From NCBI GenBank assembly GCA_022749755.1, contig CM040442.1, positions 9,026,457 to 9,090,456 of the forward strand: DNA of 64,000 nt. The letters run 5' to 3'. Below are positions 25,901 to 39,900 of this stretch, piece by piece. A model generated the notes under the pieces. The model was not told the DNA's origin. It worked only from the letters and a program-made list of their open reading frames with translations, and did no database searches. Position numbers and translations under genes: made by a program. Within the stretch, counting starts at the first letter, position 1. Each line of letters opens with the position of its first letter. Source of the stretch: Azadirachta indica (Eukaryota; Streptophyta; Magnoliopsida; Sapindales; Meliaceae).

Positions 25901-26629
25901 TGGGATAATTAATATGAATCTTGTTTTACTGTCCTGACACATTGAATAGTACGTCTTGCTTTTGATTGTAGGGAATAAAGATTTAATTGCTTATCACCAT
26001 TTGTACCAAAGTTCTTGAAACAGTTGACCTGGCGTAATTGATGTATTATGTTTCAATTCTTATCCCACCTGAATCAGTTATTAGATTGCGTTAATTAAGT
26101 GATATTTCTGAAGAAAAATAATTACTTAACTTGGTTGTGTGGACTTTTATTCTTTTTACTGTCATTGCTCCCATGTAAGCATCTGTTTAATGCTTTAGCT
26201 GTTTACTGCATATATTTTACCCGTGACCTGTTCTTCAACTTGTGATTACTGTTAACAAATTTGATGTCCAGGCGGAATATTTCAATTCGTAATGGTGTCA
26301 CTGTAGGTTGCTCTATTTTTACCTATTTATTTAATTGTTTATTGACATGTAATTTAAACCTGTGATCCCTTAGGGAACTTTAAGGGATCTCTCCAAGGCA
26401 GCACCCCAGGCTGGACAGAGCTCTTCCTTGAACAGGAATGAGGAGGTAAGCTGCTCTCTACTTGTGAAGATAACTGTTGCCTGCATTTGTGTTTAAGATT
26501 TTATATCTTCTACTGCAAAATGTCTTATATCTTTTCCCCCTGTATTTTCATTTCCATATATAGCAGAATGGAAATTTTAAAGCTGAGCAAGTTGTTAGAA
26601 TTGCGGGAAACATTAACAGCTCCACCTGA
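19987..26629 (+). CDS. ZML: TIFY-CCT-GATA zinc-finger transcription factor (ZML1/ZML2 type)
   Basis: A nuclear GATA factor of the ZIM-like group (Arabidopsis GATA24/GATA28), 299 aa. Coding exons: 19987-20292, 21695-21781, 21862-21995, 24518-24649, 25273-25378, 26374-26445 and 26567-26629, all GT-AG with continuous phase. Residues 1-80 are acidic and rich in Met, His and Gly. Residues 84-118 are the TIFY domain with the diverged core [11 protein letters not shown]. Residues 144-187 are the CCT domain ([20 protein letters not shown], then [12 protein letters not shown]). Residues 221-248 are a C-x2-C-x20-C-x2-C GATA finger (CRHC ... CNAC) with the 20-residue loop of this class. The start ATG is preceded in frame only by non-ATG codons. 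Length matches the family (about 297-309 aa). Family members act in light-stress and lignin-related regulation; this gene's targets are unknown. ZML1 and ZML2 cannot be told apart here. Confidence 0.93.
22398..22708 (+). mobile_element. TRIM-like miniature LTR retrotransposon in a GATA-gene intron
   Basis: Two direct terminal repeats, 22398-22474 (77 bp) and 22636-22708 (73 bp), both start TGTTAAAGCTTA and end GTAACTCAACA or GTAACTCAATA. The first is followed at once by TGGTATCA, the start of the initiator-Met-tRNA primer-binding site (usual form TGGTATCAGAGC). A short purine-rich GAGGGTGA precedes the second. The interior is only 161 bp and non-coding. This is the full TRIM layout. Flanks GCTTT and ATTTT are at most a decayed 5-bp duplication. 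It lies in the 2.5-kb intron 21996-24517, in the same orientation as the gene. Confidence 0.8.
24239..24275. repeat. (CA)n microsatellite
   Basis: An interrupted CA run in the GATA-gene intron. It creates His/Thr- and Cys/Val-rich open frames on the two strands that are not genes. Confidence 0.95.
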
Positions 26630-26930
26630 TAGCCATTTTTGGCTTGGGCTACTGTGTCGGGGTATTTAATAGACTCAAACTCAAGCGAGAAGTTTTTGTC
26701 TCAACTCATTTAGATAAGTTTTTTAAGGTTGATTCCCTTGAACATCGGGAAGAACTTTCATAATTAGTATCGGCAGCTTACCCCTTGATGGAGAAACAGA
26801 TCTGTTCATGGATATCACAAAAATATGTGCCAGGCTGCAGGTATCACAAAATCAATCCCTTGTTGTTGTACTTGGTTAGAACAGAATAATTTTATCTGTA
26901 AAATTTTCTTGGTAGAGATGTTGGATGCTA
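26630..26930 (+). other. Probable 3' untranslated region of the GATA gene
   Basis: No coding sequence follows the TGA at 26627-26629. An AATAAT-type poly(A) signal candidate lies near 26885. The exact transcript end cannot be seen. Confidence 0.4.
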
Positions 26931-27193
26931 AGAGAATTATTGAGTTTTTTTTCTTTTTTGGTTAAAAGACATTTTTAGTTTAGAGAACTTCTTGTTTTGA
27001 ACTTGAAGCTGTCAAGACAAGAACCCAGGCTTTGTTGTGCATTGTTAATTCCTAGAAGTTTCAGTAAATGGAGGATAGAACAAGTCCATCTGTTAATGTT
27101 TATTTTTCATTTAGTACTTTGGACCAGTGTCAATGACACATCGACTATAATTTCCTTCATTAATTTTTTTTATTTTTGTTTAATTCGGTTATA

Positions 27194-27618
27194 TTTAGGA
27201 TATTTAACCAAAAATATCCTATTTTTATATCTCAAACTCAAAAATATTCACATAGTAAAGTATTATTCAAAAATGTTTAATTTTACTATTTTTAGATAAA
27301 AATGTCTCTTATGTCTACTTTTAACAAAAAATAAATAATAATTTTACGTTGTCAAATTTAAAAGTAAATTTAAAGTAAGATTGTATTTTTATTTTATACA
27401 AAAGTAAATTTTGAGTAAAGTTGCATTTTTATTTCACTCAAAATCTATTTTCAAGTTTGATAGTAAGGTAAAATTGTAGATTTTATTAGAAGTGGGTGTC
27501 AAGAATATTTTTGTTTAAAAAAAAGCAAGATCAGACATTTTTAAATAAGAGTTTGTAATGGAAGTATTTTTTATTTTTAGATATAAAAAAGGGGGCATTT
27601 TTAGTTAAATTCAGGTGT
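27194..27618. mobile_element. ~425-bp MITE
   Basis: The left end GGATATTTAACCAAAAATA... and the complement of the right end (CTGAATTTAACTAAAAATG...) are imperfect inverted repeats of about 50 bp sharing TTTAAC, AAAAAT and TTTTTATATCT blocks. The interior has short internal repeats around AAAGTAAATTT. The target-site duplication could not be fixed (TTATATTTA and TAATATTTA nearby are candidates). Confidence 0.55.
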
Positions 27619-29929
27619 TGTAATATTTAATTGATAACTATAGTGGGATGGAATTACTCGCTGTTCAGTACAAGTATTCACTAAATGAAAGTAATTGTTT
27701 ATCAAACTAGGAAGCCTTTTACTCTCTTGCAAAAATCTGCTCTATTTAGGAGAATTCTACCTCCACTTATTTTGGAGGAAAAATTGGTCTTCACGTGTTA
27801 TTGAGGTAACTTCAACCCTTATCCTCTTAACAACCAAAAGAATAAATTAGCCCCTTAAATTCTATTTAGGAAAGCATGTTATAGGAAATTTTAGAAAAAT
27901 AAAATATTTTTATGTATTAGACTTTTGAATGAAAATATACTTTCTATAAAAACACTCCTAAATGAAAAATACACTTAAATTTTACATATTGTGATAATTT
28001 AAAAATTAATTTCTCCTACTCTCTTTTTGTATCATTTCTTTAGTCCTATGTTCACCACCAATAAATTACCAATTTTTTATTGCTTTTGTTATGTACTGTT
28101 AATTTATTCACACATATGTTTAATTTCCTTTAATATCTGATGTATAATGTATTGTTACTACATTGTTTTGAATCTTTAAAACTAATTTTCAATAAATTTG
28201 AAGCATTCATGTTAAAATAATCAATTTTGTGTAATGATAACAATCAGGAGATAGATTCCATGAGCTAAAATTCCTTAAATTTAATTAATTTATAACGTCT
28301 TTATATTGATCGCAATCTTTTATTTGATTAAAGGAATAAAAAACAAAAGAAAAACAAATCTTCGCATTCCATTAATACTAATAATTATTTTATTTATTTT
28401 ATTGTTTTTAGATATATTTGGAATCATTTCGATAGTTCAAATATTTACTCTTAAATAAAGAAGAATTATTCTAAATCTCCCAAAAATTTTAAGATTACAC
28501 AAATCATATATCTATATATTTGACATTTTTTCTAAATAAATATGCAACCCAAAACATGAAAGAAAGAAAAGAAAGAAAGAAAAATTTTTTGTACATTTAT
28601 AAATCAACATACTAAGTCCCAATAGAATTTAAAAAAACTTCTAAATTCTATAACAATTGAGTTTTAAAGCTGATAATTATTTTATATACTCTTTATTTTT
28701 AGTTTACCTAATCTATTTCTCATTTGAACAATTTTAAATATAATTGATTTAGTCATACACAATTTTAATTTTCTCTAATATCTTATGTAGTTTTTATCTA
28801 ATTAAATTAGTTATTTTTGTTTGAAACAATTTAATACATCAATTTTATGTAATTTTCTAAATTTTCTTTGCAACTAAGCGACAAATAATAGTAACAAAAG
28901 CTAATCATAAGAAATTTTACAAACCAAATAGAAACCACCCTTCTTTTACCCATCACAAAATATATGTTTGGAAGAGGATTTAAATACATAATGCATTGGA
29001 ATGAAGCAAGTGAAAGGCTTGTATGAGTTGATTTGATTACCAATTAATGACTCAAAACAACCACAAAATTGATGTGTGCTTAATTATTGCAAAGATATAT
29101 TGTGAATAAATGCATGAAATTTACTACTGAACTACTATTTAGGAAGGCTTGTTTATTAATATTAACTTAAATTTAAAAGTTAAGTTAAAAAATTACTTGT
29201 TAAACATGGATTTCTGATTTTTATTAGAAATTGATTTTCCTTTAACTAATATTTAACATGTCATGATTCTTACAATAAATATGGCTTTGAAATAACATCT
29301 CAAATTCTGATCAATGCTGAAGATAATAATTAAAAAAAATATTAATTCTTGACAAGATATTTCCTTATTAGATATATTTATAACCATGCTAAATTACTTT
29401 CTCATAGTTTATCATCTCTTTTACTCCTATGTTCACTATGAACATTATCAACTTTTGATTGTCTTTGTTACGTACTATTAATTTATTTACACATATGCAC
29501 GAACTTGACTACAATACATTAGTATATTATTACATCTATTATTTTTGTAACATAGAATTTAAAATGTTTTCTGAAAAAAAGTTTGAAATCTAATATAGCA
29601 CTTAAAATTTAAAGTATATTTGAAGATAAAATTAAAACATACAATATAAAATTTGCAAAAAAAGCCATTTGTTTAACTTTGCATTGATAAATCGTAGCTA
29701 ATCCCTAATATCAAATGTTAATGTATCATTATTTCTACTAAATTAACTATAATATTTTGAATCTTTAACACTAACTTTTCAACAAATTTTCTAGAAGTCC
29801 ATAAACTCTAGATTGAATTGAAGAGGTGAATACTACTAAGCCAGATTTAATACTAAAATCAATTGACTTGTTATTTATCAACTTAAATTTTCAAACATTT
29901 TATCAAATCTTAGGCCTATGTTTTGTCAC

Positions 29930-30660
29930 AGGCTTGGAATTTGAAGGGTTTCCATCCCCTGTGGCACTTAGATCAGCTGCTGTGTACTACCTAAATTAGT
30001 CTTAATAATCCAAGATCAATTTGTGTGTTAAGTGCGTATTTAATTGGCCTTGAGAGGTGCTCAATTTGGTGCTCAAAATAGAAGCAAAAATGAAGGAGAA
30101 AGATGGAAGCAGGATGCTACAATTGGGAGAACAAAATGTGGATTCTTCTTTTCATTCAAAAACATAACATATATATATATATATATATATATTTACAAAT
30201 AGGAATGGATACGATCTAGCGTCTCTTTACATATTTGGATGGTTAAAATTACATTAAATCAATAATATCTTACCTACCACCATTAACACAAATTTAAGCT
30301 ATTTGAATATTTACAAATACATAACCACTTTGGGTCTAAAACACAATAATACATTTGGGTCAATTCAAAACCATTTTACCTAAGTGAATACAAGTCTAAG
30401 CTACCCATTATGATCATGGACTACCCCAAAAAATGCACAAAGGCTCGAACACATTTAGCTCACCCTTGCAAGCTTCTTTGCTCACGGGATACTGTTTATG
30501 CTGATTACTGTTCATCCACGAACTAGCTTGCTTGTGTGGCTGTGTGTTGGAAGTTGAGCGTTGATGTGCCTCTGCGTTTTCAGCGATTCGCTTGCACCTT
30601 GGTAGTCCGTGACAATTTGGACACCCACAATGTATTTAGTTTGCTGCAATTAGTTTCTAT
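29930..30660. other. Less AT-rich island in the repeat region
   Basis: This block has clearly higher GC than its surroundings, including TTCATCCACGAACTAGC and GGCTCGAACAC. It is interrupted by an (AT)n run. It could be a decayed LTR, but there are no readable ends and no coding homology. Confidence 0.4.
30169..30192. repeat. (AT)n microsatellite
   Basis: A 24-bp uninterrupted AT run. Confidence 0.95.
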
Positions 30661-33188
30661 AAATACCAATGTGTTTATTTATTTATTTATTTGCAAAATT
30701 AAAAGAAACTGCCTAATCCATTATGGCAAATTATTGTCATTCAAATTCATAAACTAGTCATAATTATATATTTGTTTTCTTTCTTGTATGTATAATCGTG
30801 GATGAAAATGCCAACTCTATCTAAATCCATAAAGCATGTTTTAAATAAAGAGAGTTTAAAGGGGAAGAAAGAAAAAAAAATTACATAACATAATTATTAA
30901 AATTCAAACAAAAATCGTAATTATGCATTTGTTTTCTTTTTATTTACAAAGTTTAGCCAATTTCTAGTTTATAAAACTGACAGTAACTTCAGAGCACAAT
31001 AAATCATACCATATCATTCATTAAGGTTTTTTTTTTTTTTTTTATAAATAGTCATTTGTATAATATTAATAGATAGACAAGAATCTTTTTAAATAAATTA
31101 TAAGTATTATAAAAGTTCTTTACATTATGGAATATTTTTATTATTATAATACAAATCGAATAGTATCTAGTAGCTAATTTGAAAATCTAATATTCATTAA
31201 TAATGAATTTGAAAATACTAATATTGATTAACATATTCATGCAAGAGTGTTAGGCCACAAAAATTACATTTACTTCTTAATCATTCTCCATTGTCAAAGA
31301 GTTAATAAAAAATAAAATAAAAATTTTTAATTTTTCAACACTCTACAGTATCCAGACTCATAAAAAAATAGTATATCTTTTTAAAGTTTTAAATTTTTCA
31401 ACACTTAATTTTCATATGAAAATTATTTTACTATACTCGTTATTCTTATATTATATTTTTCATTTGAATCAATTTTAAAATAATTGTTATGTTTACGTTA
31501 TCAAATAATGCATAAAATTACCTACTTAACTTTAAAAGTGAAATTAAAAATGTGCTTAGTAAATACAAATTTCTAATAAACATAATTTTTTTTAAAAATA
31601 TATATTTGACATTTTGCGATTCCGTCCTAAGTTTAAAGTTACGGTGCTTCAATTTCAAATAAAATTTAAGTCAAAATACCCTCCAACTAAACTATTTATC
31701 ACCATGACTTCTTAAAATCAATCATTTTTTTTTGTCTTTTCTCACTAATATGAAAAAAGAAAACCTATAGCTAGTATAATAATTGAAAAAGTATAACAAC
31801 AAAGGAGAAATTGTTGTTTTGAACTTAAAGATGACAATGACTTACCAACTATAATCCTACATTCTTTTGTTAAATCTTTTATCTTCACTTGATTCAGAGA
31901 TTTTAAAAATTGAGATATTGTGATTTTCAACTCACGAGTATAATTTGATGAAATCGACAACTGTTCAAGTATGTATATGTGAGTTATAGACATTAATTAC
32001 TAAATAGAAGTAATTATTTATTAAATTGGGAACCTTTTATTTTGTGTGAAAATATTTTATAAAGTTTCAAAAATGGTTAAGAATCCACCTTAATTTTTCG
32101 AAATGGTTAGTCAGGAATACTAGTAGGGAATTTTAAATAATTTCATGATTCTAAAATATATAAGTATTTCGCTTTACTATTTTTCAGCATAATTTATTAT
32201 AATTTATTTTAAATAATTTTATGAAATTAATTTTTTAAATTTAACTAATTATTTTTAATAAATTATCATATTATTTTAGTTATTTATAAAATTAATTTAC
32301 ATAATATTATTAAAAATTAAAATTTTAATAAATTATTTATAAATAAATTTATTATTATTGTGAAATTCGTTTTAATTTCTAAATCTAACATCATCTTATC
32401 ATAAATTTATTTAAAAATTAGTTTATAATTATTAATGTCATGTTTATTTTTGTTTATAAATTCAACAAAATCTTATTATAGTTATGTCTATTATTATTTT
32501 TATAATAATTTTTATTATGTACAAAATTTATTTTCATATGTTTATTCTCTATATTAATTTATTAATTAATAATTTATTTTATATTTTATTTTATTGTTTA
32601 TACAACTAGTCATATTCATAAATGTGCTTAAAGTTAAGGTTTATTATTATTGTAATGTTTATGAATTTTTTTACTTTTTTATTTTTATCTTTGTTATTGT
32701 TTTTTTTTAATTTTTAATTTATGAAGGTAAATTATTAAATATGTCAATATATACTTTATTATTAAAATTTTAGTAACAAATTAAATTAAATTAAAAATTT
32801 TAGTTAGTAATTAAAATTTTTATTAACAGACATAACTCATTTGTAAAGTAGAGAATATTTTTGTCCAAAATATGTAACTAATAAATTTTAACCAAACAAA
32901 AGAATACTTGTTTTTTCCCTTTTCCCCTTTCCCTTCAAATTAACCAAACATAGCGTAAGTATAATTGATATAATCATATAAATTTTTAGATCCCGCTAAC
33001 ATCTTATGCTATTTTTCTTTTAATTAAATCAGTTATATGATGTTTAAATTGACAGATATTATATTCTTTCTGTTTTGATTAGCTTCTATCAAATTTTCAG
33101 CCAGGACAGAATAAAGCATATTATATATCATTCATTCAGTTTTCGACATTCTTAAATTTTTATTGCTTTTATTTGTACTATTAATTTG

Positions 33189-33191
<3 letters not shown>

Positions 33192-33219
<28 letters not shown>
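33192..33219. repeat. (AT)n microsatellite
   Basis: A 28-bp uninterrupted AT run. Confidence 0.95.
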
Positions 33220-36200
33220 GCTTAGCCACGTTCAATGGCATGGACTTACTACAATGTATTAGTTGTGTTGTCATATTTCCTTTTTTTTTTTTCATTGTAA
33301 AATTTTGAAAACATTATAAAAAAGAAGAAAATCTAACATAAAACTTAAAATTTAAGGTATAGTTTGATCCAGTTCACTTTTTGATTCGGGTGGTTGGTAT
33401 TCTTATCTTTCGAAAAAAAGATAAGAATTCAACTATTTTCAAGTATAAAATAGAGGTCAATTTTCTATAAAATTTGTGTGAGATTATATCCGATTAATAC
33501 TTTCGATTTTAGGTAAATTTTTGATATAATATTAGTAGTAAAAGTTAAATTTTTATAAAATTTGTATTAAATTAAATTTAATCAAAACTTTTGACTTCAG
33601 GTAAATTTTGATATAATATTAGTAGATAGTATATATAGTTTATAGTATTAAAAAAAATAAGTTTTGAAATCAAGTTAAAACACATAATATGAAATTTTTT
33701 TAAAAAAAGTTTATTTAACATTACATCAATATATTGCACTCTTTCTTTTTTTAAGAATTAATAGACTGTACTCAATCTCTAATATTATATATATATATAT
33801 ATATTTATTATCAACTGTGTTTTGAAAGTAAAACTAAAATTACATAAATAAATTAAATTCCTTATATTCCCTTAACAAAACCTCTCATCAAATTTAAACA
33901 TTGTGTAACAATAAAAATAAAAGAAAAATTTTAATAATTTGACAAGGAATCCTTTAGGTGAACATATTTACAATCAATTTCTTAGGATTTTTGGTAATTA
34001 TCTCAACACCTAAACTAAATTAGGAATTCTTTTTTAAAAAAATATATCAAAAAAAGTTCTGATTAATGCATATTGTAATTATCAGTAGATATTTTTATTT
34101 ACTCAATATTCATTTTCATTGTAGTAAAAATATTCTCTAATAATTATTTTTTATTTCCTGTCAAACATACATTGATTTGCGAAATTAAATTAGCATTTAG
34201 CATTAAAACTCTATTTCGAGAAACATGTAATACGAAATTCTTAAATTTATGATGGAATTTAAATAGATTATATATGGTATTTTGAATTTTTAAAAGTGAT
34301 TGTTAATCAAAAGTTTCAAGTGAACGCCACTAGACGAAGTTTAATATTGTCAAATCTTAGTTATGTTTGATCCCACATTTACTTATATTTTTCTTTCAAT
34401 TAGTTTCTGTCAAACATGTCTCTTTGATTCATATCACATAAATTTGCAACAAAAAACTATTGCTTATAACCAAGTCATGGGTTTTATTTAGTACTGCAAT
34501 ATTTTCACTATTAACATATATTTTATTAGAACTCACTTTTTTTATTAATTTTAACATTTAATAATTTCATCTCCAAAACAATTACCGTTTTAAAATTATT
34601 ACATTCTAATATCAAATAAAATCTTCCATTCCCAAAATTAATATAATAAGAAATGTTAAATATTTAGAAAAATTAAAAAAAATTGTTTATTTTTGTTTAG
34701 AGATTTTTTAATTAAAAAAAAAAGAGAAAGAAACTATCCTTACGTAATACTTGATCTATGATAACAAATTGTTTTCAATTTCATAAATGAGTAAACTAAA
34801 AAAAAAGGGACAAATTACGGCACATAAATATGAAAATTCAAACAAAAATTATTATTTATCTATTTGTGTTCTCTTTATCTACAAAGCTTTACCTATTTTT
34901 AATAGGTGAAAGTGAAATAAGTAATGTGAGAACCTTATAAGTAATATATTCGTTAAGATTATTTTTAAGAAATATACATTGTATAACAATAAAAATATAT
35001 GGACAAAGAATTTTTAAATAAATTATTAATTATTAAAAGAAAATTGGTACATCATACAATATTTTATTTATTATTATGTAAATTCAAAAACGTCTAATAA
35101 CCGACTTAAAAACTAATATTCATTAACAATTAATATTATATACAGTTAATTTAAAAAATGTAATGTTTTGAAACTCACCAACTTGCATCTTTATAGAAAT
35201 ACAATTAATAAATAAAAATTAAAAAAACACTAGTTATATACATAATGAAATATTTAGCAATTACCACTATCTTCAGTCATGAAAAAGTAATACATTTACC
35301 TAAACTTCTAAATCTCATAACACTTAATTTTAATATGAGAATTATTTTATCATACTCATTATTTTTAAAATACCCTCTATTTTTCTTGTACAAACAATTT
35401 TAATTATAATTGATATAATCAAATAAATCTTTAGTTTACTCTATATCTTATCCATATTTAGATGAATTAAATTAATTATATTCATTTAAAACAAATTTTC
35501 AACAAATTTAAAACATTGTATAACAAAGAAAAAATCAATTTGTATGCTTTATTTTCAACTAAGACACAAATAAAAGTGGCCAAATCACACAATATATGTT
35601 TGGTAGTAAGTTTAAACGCACAATACATTGCAATAAAACAAGTTAAAGGTTGTATCATGTGATTTAATTAGAAATTAAGTAATGATTCAAATCTTCACAG
35701 ACATTATGGCTTGAACCCCTTTTCATAGAATTAAATTATACTTAATTTAAAAATAAAAACACAGATTTTTAATAAATATACTTGACTTTTCAACTAATAT
35801 CTAATATCTTGTGATTCTATCTTATGGTAAATATGACTTTAAATTCATGACATTTCTATCCCAAACAAAACTGCAGAAAATAAAAGACAAGTTTTAATAA
35901 TTTCCTATGATTTTTTGTAATTATAACAACGCATATTATTGTAATCCAACAGTAACTATTATCAATTGCTCAATGTTTTTTTTTTCATTGTAGTAAAAAA
36001 GTATTTTCAAATAATTATTAATTATTTCTTATCTAATATATATTAAATCAGACAAGCATGATTTGTAAAATTCCATGTAATACAAAATTCTGAAAAAAAA
36101 AAAAACACATATTTTATGTATTACAACTTTTAATGACAATCCTTTCTGAAAAAGCACTCTCAAATAAAACACACCTTAACTTTCAATTGGCTTTATCTAT

Positions 36201-36558
36201 GAGATTTCTATTCATGACTAAAACGTAATCAATTTATCACCATTAAATCTTAAAAGTAATCAATTTTTTCTCTTTTCTCACTGATATGAACAAAATTAAC
36301 CTATAGCACATTGAATGGCATATCAGAGTAATTCCCTTGAACAGGAGACAGTTAGTATAACAAGATAGGAGCCATTGAGGTATGATAGAAGCAAAATCAC
36401 ATGGGCACTGGGTGAATCTATCCATGATTTCGGGATATAGTGGATTTTTACAAGGGCAAACAAAAAATTTGGCAGAATTATTTTTAAAAATTCATGTTTA
36501 TTCCACACATAGGTAATGTGCAACACAAAGAAAAGGAGAAAAAAGGCACAGCAAATGC

Positions 36559-36578
36559 GTGTGTGTGTGTGTGTGTGT
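36559..36578. repeat. (GT)n microsatellite
   Basis: A 20-bp GT run about 0.4 kb beyond the stop of the KH gene. The minus-strand open frame over it is an artefact of the repeat. Confidence 0.95.
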
Positions 36579-36841
36579 ATGAGATAAGACAATGAAAACA
36601 AGAGCATAAAAACGTGTGTATGTCTTAGTATATGCGGATGTACACATGCCTTTGTAGAATCAATCACATAGATATCAGAAAGGTCTAATTCTTGAGGTTG
36701 ACAAAATTTGAAAGGAAAAGACTACCCATTCAGTCTAATACAAGTATCAATGAAAACTTGGAAAAAGTTGAATGTACCTAGCTATTTAAACCAATTTGTG
36801 AACTTCCATTCAGACCTCGTAGGACAGAATAAATTCTCATT

Positions 36842-36847
36842 TTTATT
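36842..36847 (-). terminator. Candidate poly(A) signal of the KH gene
   Basis: AATAAA on the minus strand, about 140 nt past the stop codon and in a suitable AT-rich setting. Confidence 0.45.
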
Positions 36848-36988
36848 TACACAAGGAATAAGAGTACAAAACTAACACGAAGACAACATTTATGTTGGCT
36901 ACCATACAATATACAGCTAGGTGTATAGACCTTATCTTTGTCTCTATTTGAAGAAGAAAAACTAACCTTCTCTGACATAGTTTCCCTG

Positions 36989-39900
36989 TCAGGATGTTAC
37001 TCCACAAAGAATGAAGGCATGAATAAGGCTCTGTGCAGCACGCATTTGATCTGATGTGCCGGTCACTATGACCACACCTTCAGTCGCCCCAGGCTTTGGA
37101 TCATTAACAACTATATTTGCACCTGAGATCTGTAGTTTCCCAGTCAAAGTGAGAATGAAATTACAGGTTGTTGCAAGTTGAGAAAGAGAAATCGATAGCA
37201 TCAGCATATCTACGCACCTGCCTGATGTTACCCAAGTTACTGTTATTTTCTCCATAAACATGGGCAAGGTATGCTTGAGGGATCACAACCTCGATAGTGG
37301 TGCTTGTCAAAATTGGGGCATGATTTCCACTGAAGAGTAGAATGGTAAAAAGTCATAATCATATACTTTGAAATCAAATCATGAAAACTTTCTTCTTTAT
37401 TTTGATTCATGTGCCATATATAATGAAAAAAGCAGGTATAGGTTGACAACTTTCCAAATTCATTGATGAAAGCATCATGAATAAATGTACAACACCTATA
37501 CAATGAAATCAGCAAGCAGAAAAGCAAGAGTATGCCGAGAAGAAGAAGATAAGCAGGTAAACAGTGACAAAGAACATGCTAAATTCTGCAATGCAGTCAT
37601 CATGAATAAGTCAGAAAGCAGATAGAGCATGTGTTGCCACCTCCGCCTCAATATATCAAGTCAATTGATTCCAAAATGACCACAAATTAGAACTGTAAAC
37701 CTATTGGAGAAAAAATTACCTTCCCAGAGGCCCATTTCTTGAATTGAAGCCAGAACCAACGTCAATTCCCCTAGGAGTCCCACTGCCAACTCCCTGAAGT
37801 AATTCATACCTAGGTCAATCATATCTTTGAGAAATGAAGTGAAATGAAAAGAAACATAATCAACTATGTTATGTGACTGATTCATGAAGTTCAAACCATA
37901 ATCACACTTTTGGAAGTACCAGACACCAACCTGAGGAGTCCAAGATCTTGGAGATGGTGGCCTGTCAAATGTAGAACCATGCCCAGGTCTCTCACTGCCA
38001 TAGGGATAGGGAACTCGATCTGAAGTAGGTGGACCCATGGGATCCATACCATGTGAAAATGCTGGCTGGTGATCAAGAGGTTGGGCTGGACCCATACAAC
38101 GGTCCATGCTGTGGAAAGGTCCAACAGGAGAAGGATATGAACCTGGGGAGGCTGGGTTGTGTCTTGGTCTGAATGGAGGGGGAGGCATATCTGGGAATGG
38201 AGGCATGTAGGGTGGGCCACTGTTTGGAAAGGTTCGTTTCATAGGGAATATAGTCTCCCGTAGTCTGCTTGTGATGTGAAATAAAGCATCCTGTACAGAA
38301 TGATAGTTGCCAATAACCTGCAAGAAAGCGCCAATCCTTTAATATCCTGATAGTTATTCTTTGGATGATAGGAGACCTTAGTCCACCTTACGATTTTATA
38401 AGATTACAAAAACTATTCCATGTCACAATTCAAGTCAAGATAGAATGTAGACATGTTAAACCAGGAAAATAAAATAAAAGCAGTGAAAGAGTTAGTAAAC
38501 CCAAATCAATCCATCATTAATTACAACTAGTACATAAATCCATAATTGATTTACGGTAACAACATCATTGACAAAAGAAGGATTAAATAAGGACTACATA
38601 GTATTTGTCTTTGCCATTTTAAACAGGGATGATACTCAGGTTGGATATAGAATTACTATCATTAATATAATATTCTTCCAAGTAAATGTGATGGTGAAGG
38701 TAAGTTCAGGTCAGGTAATTCTCAACCAACCTTTCAACCAGCACTAATCAGCCAAAAAAAAACCAAGTCCAGTCTCCACAACATCAAAAAAGACATGGCG
38801 GCAATACAAAATGGAAAGGTAGGCAATATCAAAACACAAGTCAAGCATGATCTCAAGTCAGAATAATCATACAATGATCAACCAATTCTCCATGCAAATA
38901 AGTTGAAAATAATGCTCAAGTGATTTTCATTTTGAAGAGATGAATGAGAACCAAATATTTTCTGGATCAATCTCAGTTCTCCAACATCAAACAGAGAGCA
39001 ACTCATGCATCATGCAGGCACTCAAGTAAACTAAGTGTGGTCCCCAGAGAAGCAAAAGGCAAAGAACAACTATGAAAGACTTATTGGGCAACAGGAGTAC
39101 AACTAGCAGAAATGATAGTCAATGCCTGCAATAACTAATCACCTGAACAACTTCATCGTTAGGGGACCCACACCTTGAACCTTGGTCCTTTGGAAATACT
39201 CGTATACTAGCACCAGTAGCTCTCCTCATCTCACTAACAATATGGCCTCCTCTACCCAATAAACAGCCTATCTGCTGGGACTGTACAAGAAGCCGAGCAA
39301 TAACTGCTTGACCAGGTTCAAATCCAATCTCTGCAATTCTCGAATGCACCCGCATAACAGCATCCTGAGCAGGTGAGTGTCTCAGCTCCGAATTCTGCAT
39401 CATGTCATACCATTTTAAGGGAAAGTAAAACCAATACTTGCATTGATTCAAATTTAATATATTCTAAGAAACATATCCTTTATGACTTCAATGACTTTTT
39501 CTATTGACATAGTGATGTGGGAAGCTAATGGACTCTCTTCTAACCTTCTATCCTCAAAGAAAGAAGAGGAGGCATGCTCCGGGGTCATAATCTGCACTCA
39601 CTATGAGGAAATATAATATAACTTCTGATCCTAACCTACCTAATATAATTCAGAAACAACAAAATGAGAGCCATGCCATCTTTTGATAGTAACCCGTTTA
39701 AGTCTAACCCTGTAAACAGCATTTTAGCAAGGGGAAATGATTGAATTGTCGCAGAAGAAAGAATCGGTGCAGGAACAATACAACGGTTAAAATCAGTTCA
39801 TTTAATGGACTTAATATTCTCACAGAAAGAAAAATATTCCCAGTAACAGGTACCGTGTTCCCAATTCCAATTACTTGCATTAACAGACAGACACAAAAAG

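Larger units (their letters stand above)
27950..36310. repeat. Noncoding region built from diverged direct repeats
   Basis: Several segments recur in the same orientation with moderate divergence. 28855-29350 matches 35545-35910 (shared blocks AATATATGTTTGG, AAGTGAAAGG/AAGTTAAAGG). 31045-31200 matches 34985-35150. 31685-31760 matches 36225-36305 (TTATCACCAT, TTTTCTCACT). 28010-28190 matches 29405-29530, with a third partial copy near 33150-33250. 29575-29720 matches 33661-33790. No protein homology is visible, so these may be pieces of one old noncoding element or of repeated local duplication. Confidence 0.6.

Noticed and set aside
36323..36667. 114-residue minus-strand open frame downstream of the KH gene
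   Set aside because: Driven by the GT microsatellite and AT-rich flanks, with no family resemblance.
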